From assembly GCF_018687715.1 (NCBI RefSeq), contig NC_056755.1, positions 36,281,001 through 36,345,000 of the forward strand: a stretch of 64,000 bases of DNA, in the 5' to 3' direction. The stretch comes from Carya illinoinensis (Eukaryota > Streptophyta > Magnoliopsida > Fagales > Juglandaceae). The translations under genes were made by a program, and so were the position numbers. Position 1 is the stretch's first letter; each line of letters opens with the position of its first letter. The notes below the pieces were generated by a model. It ran no database searches, was not told where the DNA came from, and saw only the letters and a program-made list of their open reading frames with translations. Below, in pieces: positions 1 to 11,700 of the stretch.

Positions 1-1498
1 CAATGATTTGCACCCATCCCATAAAAAAATCAAAAAGTTTAAAAGTTAAAAACCCCCAACTTTGTTATCTGCATGCAGTATCTCCAATTTTACAATTTCA
101 CCTCTTATCTTCGATATATCAGCAATGAAGGAAATCTCTCACTACATCACCAGCCACTCCAGCAAAGCATTGAAGTTATTCTAGCTAATTATAGGTCACT
201 GATACCTTCAAAATCTTCCTTCCTTTCAGCAATCAGAAGGATTCACCATAAGAGTAGCCTGGTAGCAATTCTTTCTAGGTGATTTTGCACTACTACCTGG
301 GTTAGTTGGTGGATGAGTTGGCTTGTGCACTTCATATAATATCCCTTTCTTGCATTGCAAATAAAGTCTGGTTAAAGGTATGTAGCACACGTGGTTTCCT
401 GATTTCTTGCAAAGCTTTAATTTTGTTATTCTTCCTTCTTAGTCTAGACAGTACTCATATATTGATGGGTTTGCCCCATTTATTTTTTTATTTTTTGCTG
501 AACGTTCGAAGCTTATTTCGTGGTGATAAGCTCTATTAGGTTAGAAAATGCACATGGATTCTTTTACATCATCATTTCCTCAAAATCTGCATGCATGGTT
601 GTATAGGTGATATGCATGTGGAAATTACTTTTGAGTTAAGCCCACAGTAAGGTAGTTAGTCAGGAAGAATTAATGTTGGTTATATTTATAGTTCCAAATA
701 TCACTTTTGATGGTTATTTTGTCCATTACAGAACATTAAAAAAAAAAAATTGCTTTGACACTCCAAATGTTTTTTTCCCAATGCGTTTACACATCAAATT
801 CTATGAAGGAAGTCCATTTACAATTAGTGATTTTAAAGATAAAAGGGTCTGTATTTCTCATCACTATGGTGCATTATATGCATTTTAACTTGCCAATGGT
901 ATTTTGTTTTTGACAGTCTGTGTTTTATGTTGGAATGCATTAAAACGATAGACTCTTCCCTAAATTGATCGTATTGGTCATTAAGATTTGGTAGTATTTG
1001 ATTTGAGTTCAAAGTTCTACACCAACAATGACATGATTACTAAGCATACAAAATGAAGATGGTGAATAATGTCCACATTTGTGCCATGTGTAAGGCAATA
1101 CTTTAAATTTATGTGCCATGTGTGTACCTAGCCTCATGGTTTAAAATTGCTTACAGTTTATTTGAATAGATATGACATTCAATCTACAATATAAAACTAA
1201 TGTTGCTCTAGTGTAGGACGAGGAGCCACAATGGAAAGCATATTGAAATTGTAAAAAAACACTTTCACATACAATCGATCTCGTGCTTTACTTAAGGCCA
1301 CAAATTTGCGAGGAAAGTGAGGCAAATGAGGACCAACATGGGTGAAGAAGGTAAAATTTCAATAACACATTGATTTTTCCTCTATACCACTAGATTTACC
1401 AATTGTTGTATGAGTGGGGTTGGTTGAATTTTACGTTAACAATCCATGCCTGTCCATACATCGCTGCATATAATTGCAAATATATGTTTTTCTCAGGT
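1..1498. other. Unassigned AT-rich sequence
   Basis: No recognisable protein, RNA gene or complete repeat. The open frames here are short (under 85 codons), lack conserved motifs and look like chance frames in AT-rich DNA. The stretch precedes the spliced transposase-like gene and could be its promoter or upstream introns, but nothing in the sequence shows this. Confidence 0.5.
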
Positions 1499-4110
1499 CA
1501 ACAAATGAGGCAAAGTGTCCGAGGATGGGGGAGAGGAAGGGGAGTGCGTCCTAAACGGAGCGGACCCCCCTGGATTTCAATGCTGACCACGCGGTGCAAT
1601 CCTGAGGGAATGCACCCTAGAGCCAGTTGTGGGGCCAACCTTTAATCTTCCTACAGAATCTCCAACCATAGAGGAGGAGACTTCCTGTCCTTATTTGATC
1701 CCAAGACCAGTGATTACAACTGCTAACAATGGTAATAAAAATGATGAGTATTTCTAGGCTATTTCATTAATGTTTTACGTTAATTGGCCACCACTTAAGA
1801 TAAGTTTACAAGTTAAGCTTTAGTTGGAAGCATCTGGCTGGTTGTTTAGGGGATGCTGCCACAGAGGATGTAACAGTATTAGTACCTACCCCGGCACAGA
1901 AGAAACGTAGACGTGGCCCAGCCAACTGCACTGAGTTCGAGAAGTTTTGTAAGCACGGGCCAATACATTTGAAGATCAATGATGGGGAGATGGCACCATG
2001 TTGTTCTAATGCCTGTATGTTCACAACAAGGATAACATGGTTATTGAAACACCATGCAGACATGAGTCATGCAAGGTGGACGGATGTACCCAAGCCCGAG
2101 AAGGATGAGTTGATGGAGCGCATCTGGGTAAGACAGCTAATACATGCATTCTAAATTCCTTACTTGATGAATATAGAAATGCAAGTATGCTACTAACAAA
2201 CTCAAGTGTGTAGGGTGACTTTGAATTGGATTGGGAGAAGAACAATCATCAAATGGTTGTTTGGAAAGCCCTACGTAAGCGTTTTAACGCTTATCACCAT
2301 GATTTGCACAAGAAGTATATGAAGTTTGCCACTCATGAGGAAGCATTGGCTTCCGAGACTAGTATGGTCAACCCAATAGTATGGACTAAACTTTGTGAGA
2401 GATGGGGAAGTGATTCTTTCAAGGTATCCATTAAAACTAATTTGTGAATCTATACATGTATATGTTGAGTTTAGACATAAGTTCTATTCTTATGCTAATC
2501 ACTCTAAGAATATAACTAACATTGGCATTATCATGGCAGAAAATGTCAGCTAGAAATAGAGAGAGTCTCAAGAAACTCGAAGTTAATCGTAAATGACGTA
2601 CATCGGGGTGTAAGTCATTTGTTAGGGTACTCAAAGAAAAGGTAAATAATTTATATAAGTCAGAAGGAAAAAGCAATAGCAGCAATATTTCTTCCGTTGA
2701 TTGAATTAATAAATCACATTTATTACTTATGAATGCATTGATGCTGTTCATATTTTTGGTCCAATATTTCTTTTTCATGTCAATAGTTGTTTGAATTCAA
2801 TCTCCAATTTTCTTTATATCAATCCACTGATTATCATGTTCACCAAATTGCATTCCAATCATCTAAGTTGCATAGGTCTGGAATGTATAATCATATCTGT
2901 ACTTTATTTGCATCCTGTGCATTTTGCTCACACTTGATATTCCTTTTCTCTTCTATAAACTAATCTTCATGTTGATGGTTGTCCCGGACATTTTGTGTTT
3001 CCATCGGTTATGCACATGATCAGTTGGTTTTACATAAAAAGATACCCCCAAATGTATGCCCTGTAGTAACACAAAACTTTCACGATCACATATCAACCTT
3101 TATTTAAATGATCTTTGTGCAAATGTCTCAGATTATTTGCCACAGTTCAATTTATATGTAGCAAGGCTGGAAGTTGCCTATCTTTGTCACATGTTTATTC
3201 ATTCTGCTTTTTTATGTTAGCACATGTAATTTCACCTATTATCATGTGTGGCTAGATTGTGTAGTTAAAGAAATATTCACTACAGTTTTTGTTATGTGTG
3301 TTACTCATTTGTCTACAATTTCCATGCTACACACTATCCAGCGAGTAGACAAGACCAACGTAGTGGACTTCTATCGACACACTCGCTGGTCAAAGAAGAA
3401 AGAGAAGTTTGTGACACCAGCAACGGAACATAATTATGTGAGTAACATACTGTTTTCAGAGATGGATGTAATGTTTCATATCTTGTATACTTACTAAAAT
3501 AATGGTGTTACTGTGAATATGGGAATAGAATGTACATACCCATGCGTGTTTTAATGTTGTTACAGAACAAGATGACCAGTAGAATGGATACATTAGAGCT
3601 TGAAAAACGGACGGATGAAGCAGGGAAAGAAATATTTAGGTCGGTACTTGGCCAAAGAGTAGGATATGCACGAGGGTTAGGAGAAATGGTAATTCCACTC
3701 TACAAGAGAAAATGATCGTATACGAGATAAGGAGTATGCAGAATTGGTAGAACGACATAAGAAAGATGGTCAAACTCACAAGCATGAACTAGAGGCTGTA
3801 CGGGAAGATATGAGGAAGATGATGGAGAGGCAACGTGAATCTGAGAAGAAGATGATGGAGAAGCAACGTCAAACTGAAAAATTATTGATGTCCTTAATAT
3901 CGGAAAGGCAGTCGTGCTTAGAAATGCAATAGAGGCAGCCGTGGACTCAAATTGTGAGGCAGCCATGGGCTAAATTGCAAAGGCAGCTGTGGTCTGAAAA
4001 GTAGAGGCAACTGTGGTCTAAATCGCATGGGTAGCCAACATAAGAATTTGAGGAGCTGGCTTCCTTAGATTCAATCTCACCCACTCCTTGGTCGACTCCA
4101 TGAGCTGCAT
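1499..4110 (+). pseudogene. Decayed spliced plant transposase-like gene (Transposase_24 / Ptta-En/Spm type)
   Basis: Several exon-like blocks line up in the order expected for the plant Transposase_24 family, which is linked to CACTA (En/Spm) elements. The block at about 1842-2129 carries a basic stretch (AQKKRRRGPAN) and ends PKPEKDELMERIW before a GT donor. The block at 2214-2421 has the family signature VWTKLCERWGSDSFK before GT. The block at 2540-2641 (KMSARNRESLKK...) contains an in-frame TGA. The block at about 3341-3439 has VVDFYRHTRWSKKKEKF. The block at 3567-3715 has the closing GQRVGYARGLGE motif. A Lys/Glu-rich coiled coil follows at 3744-3931. Introns have plausible GT/AG borders, but the nonsense codon and frame changes suggest a dead gene. 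The first block (1499-1730) is poorly conserved, so the true start is unknown. No CACTA ends were found nearby. It is not adjacent to the CACTA-like element at 18.3-40.8 kb, so a link between them is not shown. Confidence 0.7.
3931..4034 (+). repeat. Degenerate about 26-bp tandem repeat at the transposase-like 3' end
   Basis: Four imperfect units start aggcagccgtgg, aggcagccatgg, aggcagctgtgg and aggcaactgtgg. In one frame each encodes RQPW or RQLW, so the repeat would be a short low-complexity C-terminal tail. In-frame stop codons interrupt it. Confidence 0.6.
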
Positions 4111-5032
4111 GCAGCTTGTGGATGTCCCTTTTTGGGAATTTTTGGTAGTTAGGTGGGAATTTTTGAAGGAATTTAATAGCTTTAAAAAAATGAATAAAAG
4201 ATCCGATTACAGATTAATTAGCTAAATAACTAGATCCGTAACCGCATTCGAGTGGATAGAATAATACTCTACCTACCAGGATCCAATCCAGACAGAGATT
4301 TCTTAATTTTGAATTGGATGATAAAAAAATTAAAAAAAAAAAAATCTAATCTAGTTGAACATTCCTAAATGAAAATTAGAGAGAGATGAGAAAAACACAC
4401 ATTAAATGATGGAACGTTCAATCGTCAAATCAAAGAAAAATCTAGTTACAAGCATAACTGTGTACTAATGTGTGCACCAATCTAATGTAATTGGTCAAAA
4501 GGTAGATTTTAATGAAAACATTGTTAATTTAAATTTTGAATATAAAAGACTCAGTATTAATATGTAGATTAGTATGCGACTTTGCTTGTACGTAGCAAAA
4601 CTCTTAGAAAAGTCGATATGATTATTACACGAGCAGTGCTACATCCACTGAGGATGTAGCACGACCTCGGTCTTGAAAAATATATATATATATATTGTGA
4701 ATTTTTTTCATTCATTTTTTATATTTTTAAATTAAAAAAAAAAAGAAATTCACAAAATTACTAAAAAACACTTCCTTAATCACTAAGTATAAAAAAATAA
4801 AAATAAAAAATTTGTATCGGGACACAACGGGACATAAATCATTTCTCTTATCACAAATAAAAATACAAAGACGTATTTGCCTATTTCTCAATGCTATCAT
4901 GGCATTATGACTCGTTGTTACCGCTAGCACACTTTTAAACTTTTCTTTTTAATTTTTTTTCATATTTTTTAATATATTTAAATATTTTTTCTTATAAAAA
5001 ATACACCAATACATTTAAAGTCACTTTCTTAA
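4111..5032. other. AT-rich intergenic sequence
   Basis: Very AT-rich, with poly(A)/poly(T) runs and a short (TA)n at about 4680-4697. The only structured piece is the 11-bp inverted repeat at 4636-4662. No gene is supported. Confidence 0.6.
4636..4662. repeat. Perfect 11-bp inverted repeat (short hairpin)
   Basis: gtgctacatcc at 4636-4646 is followed by a 5-base loop and its exact complement ggatgtagcac at 4652-4662. It may be the end of a degraded MITE. Nothing shows that it is a terminator or a microRNA precursor. Confidence 0.6.
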
Positions 5033-5050
5033 ACATTAAGTAAAAAAAAA
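5033..5050 (+). repeat. Target-site duplication, left copy (LINE-1)
   Basis: acattaagtaaaaaaaaa here is repeated exactly at 12941-12958. The two copies bound the LINE body. An A-rich duplication of this length fits target-primed reverse transcription by an L1-type element. Confidence 0.85.
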
Positions 5051-5342
5051 ATGGTAGAGGGTTAAAAGCAACAAAAGTCTCCTCTCTATCTTCGAAACCA
5101 GAGGTGCTGAGGGAGTGTCATTCACGTAGTCAAAGGTTTACAATGCAGAGTGGGGAGGGAACTAGGACGGAAGGTCTGGAGGACATGCGGAGGAAGTTCA
5201 GGTTGATAGAGAAGGAGGATGCGATGTTGGAAGTCGATAGAAGCGGGAATGAGGAAACATGACGAAAAGGAGAAAAAAGCTTAATTGGGAAGGTTTGCTC
5301 AGACCGTGCGGTGGGGAAGGACCTGATTAGTAACACAATGGC

Positions 5343-5347
5343 AAAAA
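5343..5347 (+). repeat. Target-site duplication of the nested solo LTR (left copy)
   Basis: aaaaa directly before the TG of the LTR; the matching copy is 7498-7502. Because the site is an A-run this 5-bp match is weak alone, but exact restoration of the ORF1 frame supports it. Confidence 0.75.
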
Positions 5348-7497
5348 TGTGATGCCCCGGACCCCCATGTATGGAAACTAGGGAATTGAGGTATCCACCA
5401 GGATGATGGCAACATGGGTCATGCATTCCATCGCCACGTGTTAAGTGTGTGTACATGCAACACGTGTACAACAAAGAACGCAACGGAATAATTAAGGTCA
5501 GTCGACTAAGTACCAGAATTTGCTTTAAATACAAATTTGCTTAAACATAAGTGTAACAAAAATATTACAATTAACCAGTAATAGCATCATAAAAACCAAA
5601 ATACATAATTTAAAAATAGGAAAATAATTTCCAACATATACAAGCAAGAGGCACCCAATAAATCCTCCGGCAGAGCCACATCCTTAGGCTTGGCCTCCTC
5701 ATCACAAAAAGTCTACAGTACTAAGAAACGGTATTAGAGATAAGTAATAATCCAAACAGCCCACAAGATAAAAATGCATTAAAGTTACAACAATATGCAC
5801 GAACGTGAAGCCATATGCATGAGACCCAACAATCATCATTTCCAAAAATAACCAATTTTTCACGCACACCAAAATACCATTTTGACCCAAAACATTTTCA
5901 GTCCATTAAAACAACCACCATTTTTTTTTTTTTCCGAAAATGGCCCAATAACCAATTATCAGAGCACTGTAGGCAGGAATTGCAGGCCGGACTCTACCAC
6001 CATCCCTATAGTACCTCTGACTCAAGCCGTTCAATCCAATCATTTCAAACACACCCAAAAATCATTTCTCACTTGAAAACCCCATTTTCAAATATACACA
6101 AGAACACATATGCAATTACATGAAAACCCAGCTTTCATTTTACAAACATGAACATGCATGCACTATGCAATGCATATGATAGGATACAAAAATATCCAAC
6201 AACAACCAATCCCAACATCAATCAATCATAAACACAACTCTGTCATCCAATCCAACTAACCCTCATACTCCTCGTACTTAGTCCGGCACAATCAACCAAT
6301 CACAAGTATTGTTAATGGAAAAATATATTTAAACCTTAAAGATCGTTTGAAAAATACTTGCAACGCTATAAAATAACTTCCGAATGATCAATAAGCTTCA
6401 AAACGTGGCAGAAAGGCAATGTCACAGTGCAAAATGCACTGTGGCCGTGGGTCACAAAATACCCAAATTTGAATGGGATCAAACAAAGATTAGGGCTAGG
6501 GTAGGGCGTAGGGGTACTGGTGAAGCTAATGGAAGTGATGGTTAGCTATGGGTGGCAAAACAAATGGCAATGGAAGGTCAAAAAGCCCAAAATGGAAAGT
6601 AGATTGGTTGAGCTTCACAAGTGACGGATCAGAGCTGGGAATGAGTGGTTTGGGTTGCTAGAGGGCTGATGATGCTGTGGTGAAGAAGTGGTGGCCGACG
6701 GTGAAGGCACGGCGGCACGGAGAGCACAAAACCATGTGGCTTGAAGCCCTGCGTGGAGGAGCTACGTGGCATGAGAGGGGCTGAAAATAGAGGGGTGAGG
6801 TCCCGACGCACGACGACGGCAATGGGCGGTGCACTGCGAAGCTGGAAGAAAAATAGGCCGCTGCTTCCAACCGTGCGTGGTGCCTAACAGCGGCACTGGG
6901 TGATCTAAAAATGGAGGGGGGTGTTCACCGGTTGGAGGGGAATCAAGTCGGGTGGGCGGTGTTGACCACGCTGGCGAGTAGCAGTGGCTATGGCGGATGA
7001 AGGAAACAAGCATAGAGAGAGAGAGAGGGATGTCGTGTGCGGGGAGAGAGAAGAGCAGGGAAGAAAAGAAAAAGAAAGAAGAAAAAGAAAAAAGAAAGAA
7101 GAAAAAGAGATAGGAAAAAGAGGAGAGAAAAAAAAGAAGGGAAATAAATGAGGTCCAACCCTCACAACTTGGGTCACTAAACTGATTTAACGAAAATTAT
7201 TTTTAAAACAACAAATTAAATAAAATAATTTAAACGTAGTGACTATATAAAATAAAATGATAAAATCCACCAATACAATAATTTTAAAGCTCAAAAATAA
7301 ACTAATTAAAATTAAAAAGCAATTTAAATACAAAATAATAATAAATGACAAGAAAGCATATTAAAATAATTTCACCACTTAAAAATCAAAAAATAATACC
7401 CCAAAAATTTCCTTTAATTTAAAATAAGGAAACTACTAGTTATAATAATTTTTTAAAAATCATTCAATAAAAATATATATAAAAATGGGATATCACA
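5348..7497. mobile_element. Solo LTR of an LTR retrotransposon inside LINE-1 ORF1
   Basis: A 2150-bp block begins tgtgatgcccc and ends gggatatcaca, giving the TG...CA ends and short inverted repeat (tgtgat/atcaca) of an LTR. It is flanked by aaaaa on both sides. It has no gag or pol and no second LTR, so it is most simply the solo LTR left by recombination between two LTRs. The interior has no conserved coding region; frames on the minus strand at 6629-7177 come from low-complexity sequence. A long purine tract lies at about 7013-7143. The size and the 'tgtgatgcccc' start suggest a Ty3/gypsy family, but this is inference. Confidence 0.85.
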
Positions 7498-8765
7498 AAA
7501 AATATGGAGGATCAGCAAGAGGGCTTCCATCCAAGAAGTTGACAAGAATACTTTTGTTATTACATTTGGGACACATGTTGATATGTATAGAATCCTGGAA
7601 GGTAAACCATGCTTATTTGATAACACATTGTTCCTGTTTTTGCCTTATGATGAAATCATGCGACTAGGAAAAATAGCTTTTGATCGTGAAGTTTTTTGTA
7701 TGCACAACCTGCCCCTCGGTTGCATGTCTATAGAATGGGGCAACCAGATTGGAAGTTTTGTGGGATGGGTCATATAAGTTGACGTTGTATGATGGCATAG
7801 GGTGGGGAGGTGCCTACGTATCAAGGTTGAATTATTACTGAATAAGGCCATTGCTAGGGGCCAATTCATTAATGTTCAGGATTCAAAGCACTGGGTTCAC
7901 TTTCGTTAGGAACAATTACCCAATATCTGCTTTTAGTGTGGTTGGATCCTGCATGTAGATTAGTGGTGTCAATCCAACCGAGTTCGGTCAAGGGAAAGAA
8001 GGTGCTGTATTATACTCACAGCTCAGGCACTGGCTTCGTGCTAAAGGAAATCCTAGGAGCGGGGTCTTTTTGTCTAGATATGGTAGTGGAGAGGGGGGAA
8101 AGGTAACGGGGTTAGAAGGTGGGTAGGTGGATTCGGAGGCTTCCGAAAGCAATCTGGCAAAAGGGCAGCTTGCAAAAGGTCTGGACAAGGGGCAGGCCAG
8201 TACTACTTTTCCACTTTCCGTTAAAAAGAGAGGCAATCTAGCAAATGATTACCAGGGACAATTTGCAGTGGGTTTAGAGGAAAGAATGAAAGTGACAAAA
8301 GTGGATATAACCTCTACCTTAGGGGAGAAAGTACTACCAAAAAATTTACAGGAGAATTTTAGGCAGGAGTTTGTTTTTAAGACAACTACTGGGCCAGGGG
8401 AACGAAATGCGCCTTTCTGTGCATCAGGGCTATCCCCTGAACTTCGGGGGCCCAAGGGCCTGGATCCTATTTTTCTAACAGCTAGTGAGTCTGTAACTAG
8501 AAAGGTCGAGAAGCTGATCTCTACTCTAACTTTGTTGAGGCAAGGGGAAGGATGCAGATGGAAATGCCATGCTCGTGCCCAAGAGAAACCTGCTGGCCTC
8601 TTTGTCCCCACTAGGTCTCATGGGGAAAAATGCAATGTACAGGTAAAAGATGATAGCTCTATTCCTTTAAAAAAAACCCAGAAAATCGCCTATTGTTGAT
8701 AAGTTGAATGACTGTGATCAATCCTCAGAATTGGCAGCGGCTACGAGTCAGCCCCACCAGGAGAT

Positions 8766-11700
8766 ATGAGGATCCTCAGCTGGAACTGTCTGGGGCTTGG
8801 GGATCCTCAAACAGTTCAAAGCCTTTACTTGTTAGTAAAGGAGAAGATGCCCAATGTGGTCTTTCTCATGGAGACTAAACTGTCTTATGTTAAAGCCCAC
8901 AGTGCTGCTAAGAAACTCAAATTTGATGGTTGTATAGTAGTTAAGGTGGTAGGGAGGAGTGGAGGGCTTATGCTCTTATGGAAATAGAAGGACATTTTGG
9001 ACTTGGTCAATTTCTCAAACCATCACATTAATGGAATGGTGAATGATGAGCAATGTAATTTTAATGGCTTCTGACCTATTTTTATAGGCGAGCACCCAGT
9101 CTCTAACTTAAGAAGGCAGACTTGGTAGTTACTTTCATCCTTCAAGCCTGAGAAGGGGGGATGGGGAGTTATAGGAGTTTTTAATGACGTGCACTTAAAG
9201 GAAGAAAAGGTGGGGCGGAATCCTAGAAGTGAAAAATTAATGTGTATGTTCAGAAACATGATAGAGGAGGGAAGCCTTTTTGACTTGGGTTGGAAAGGTA
9301 ATAAGTATACTTTGTGTAATCAACATGAAGATGACACTTTTACTAAGGAAAGACTTGATAAAGTTATCACTAGTACTCCATGGAGAATAAAGTACTTTGA
9401 GGTTTCTATGGAGACCTTACCAGCTATTTGTTCTGTCCCAATACTACTACAATGCAGTATTGAGAGGTTCTCATCTCACAGCTTTCATACCTTCTTCAAG
9501 TATAAGGAAAGTTGGAATAAGGAGGATGGTTCTAGTGATGTAGTTTCTGAAGCCTGGCAAAGCAGAAATGGGACGGAGAGAGGTTTGGATAAGGTGATAA
9601 GTAAGCTAGACTCAACAAGAAAGGGGCTTAAATAGTGGAACAGGAACTTGGTTAGGGTGAGAACCAAAGCTTTTAGGGAAAAGTCTTAGCTTTTAAGTAA
9701 TCTGCAGTGTTGTGAAGGACCTGGAAATATGCTAGAACAAAAAAGGTTACACCAGGAACTCGACTTTGTATTGGACCAAGAAGACACAAGGTGGAGGCAA
9801 AGAGCAAAGAGACATTGGTTGAGAGGGGGAGATAGAAACACAAAGTTTTACCATGCATGCATGAACCAAAGAAGGAAAAAGAATACCATTAAAAGGGTGA
9901 TTGATATGGAGGGGTCAGAATTGAGTGAGAAGGATGAAATAGTTGCAGGTTTTAAGAGATATGTTTCTTCAGTTTTCCAGTCTTCACAGCCAAGCTTAGT
10001 CTGTATAGAGCATTGTCTTCATGGGATAGAACCAAGGCATATAGCTGAGATGAAACAACAATTAGAAAAGGACTTTACAGTGAAATAAGTGGAGGTGGCT
10101 TTCAAACAAATGTCTCCTTTCAAGTCCCCAAGACCTTATGGGCTTAGTTCCAGATTCTATCAAGAACATTGGAGGATAGTGGGCCCAGAAGTGACTCAAG
10201 CTGTCCTGGAATTCATAAAAATAGGAAAATTGCCAAGGGATTTAAACCACACTCACTTAGCTTTCATTCCTAATGTAAGCTCCCCAAATTTAGCACATGA
10301 ATTTAGACCAATATCTCTTTGCAATGTAGTCTATAAACTGATTTCAAAGGTGTTGGCAAATAGAATGAAATGATTTTTGGATAAGGTGATTTCTTGGAAT
10401 CAAAGTGCTTTTATCCCAAATAGATTGATAGCCGACAACATTATGGTAGCTTATGAGGTACTTCATACCATGTAGTCAAAACAAAAAGGGAAGGAAGGGT
10501 CTATGGCTATTAAGTTAGATATGTCAAAAGCCTATGATAGGGTTGAATAGGACTTTCTAGAGGCATTGATGCTCAAGCTTGGCTTTGGCAAGAAATGGAC
10601 TGATTTAATGATGGAATGTGACAAGTCAGTGTCTTACTATGTTGTCATTAATAAGGTTCCAGGGGATGTTATTTTCCCCTTAAGAGGATTAAGACAAGAT
10701 GATCCTTTGTCACCTTATCTGTTTTTAATTTGTGCAGAAGCTCTCAGTTCTCTTCTGTATAAAGCTGAATCGAGCGGCCTTATTAAGGGAGTGGTAGTGA
10801 CAAGGGGTGGGCTAAGGATTAATCATTTACTTTTCGTTGATGACTGTGTAATCTTTTGCAGAGCAAAGCTAGTTGAGTGGTATTTGATTCTTGACATCTT
10901 GGTTCAATATGAGGAAGCATCAGGTCAAACTTTAAAGAAAGAAAAAAATAGTGTCTTTTTCAGCTTAAATACAATGGTGGAAACAAAGGACTTTATTCTG
11001 CAGCAAGTGAATGGCTCGAGGTGCAATGACTACAATAGATATGTTGGCTTCCCTACTGTCGTAGGGAGGTCTAGGTATAATACTTTAAGAAGTTTGAAGG
11101 AAAAGATTTGGAAAAGGATCAACAGCTGGAAAACAAAGTTCTTATCCTCAACAGGGAAGGAAATCCTGATTAAGAGTGTCTTGCAGGCAATTCCAGCTTA
11201 CTCAATAAGTGTCTTCAAGCTACCAGTTTTGCTCTTGAAAGAGATTGAATCACTCTTGGCTAAATTTTGGTGGTGCCATAAAGGAGTAGGGAAAGGCATT
11301 CACTGGAAATCCTGGAAGTCTCTGGGTTCAATTAAAAATCAAGGGGGCTTGGGCTTTAGGGATCTCAGTAGCTTCAGTAGAGCTCTCTTAGCCAAGCATG
11401 TTTGGAGATTGATCAAGGACCCTAATGCATTGGTCACTCGAGTGTTTAAACAAAACTATTTCCAAGACAGTGATATAATGGATGCTGAACTGAGAGGTTC
11501 CCCTTCTTTCATATGGAGAAGCTTATGTTCTAGTTTGGGCTTAGTTAAAGGGGGAATTTTTTGGAGGGTAGGGAATGGAAGAAAAATAAAAATATGGAAG
11601 GACAAGTGGTTACCTCATCCTGTGACCTACCAGATTCAAACTCCCATCAACACTTTAGACCCTGAGTCAAGAGTGGAAATATTGATTGATGAAGACAGCA

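Larger units (their letters stand above)
5143..8769 (+). pseudogene. LINE-1 ORF1 (RNA-binding gag-like protein), split by a solo LTR
   Basis: ORF1 proteins of plant L1 LINEs bind the element RNA. The ATG at 5143 opens a frame that reaches the LTR insertion at 5347 and resumes in the same frame at 7503 once one copy of the aaaaa duplication and the LTR are discounted. The downstream part shows typical motifs of the family (LEGKPCLFDN, MHNLPLGCM, and a worn CCHC knuckle with CxxCGW near 7930). Breaks include an in-frame TGA near 5267, several stops after 7775 and a frameshift in the A-run near 8670. The final stretch ends SQPHQEI and its TGA (8767-8769) overlaps the ORF2 start as ATGA. Confidence 0.85.

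Noticed and set aside
1..900. Upstream exons of the transposase-like gene
   Set aside because: Short frames without family motifs or convincing splice sites.
4636..4662. MicroRNA precursor or bacterial-type terminator
   Set aside because: An 11-bp stem with a 5-base loop is too short for a plant microRNA precursor, and intrinsic terminators do not apply to plant nuclear genes.
5130..5534. 134-codon minus-strand gene
   Set aside because: It runs antisense through LINE ORF1 and into the LTR, and has no recognisable motif.
6629..7177. Minus-strand coding frames rich in Ser, Pro and Phe
   Set aside because: They come from a purine tract and low-complexity sequence within the solo LTR; no conserved motif.
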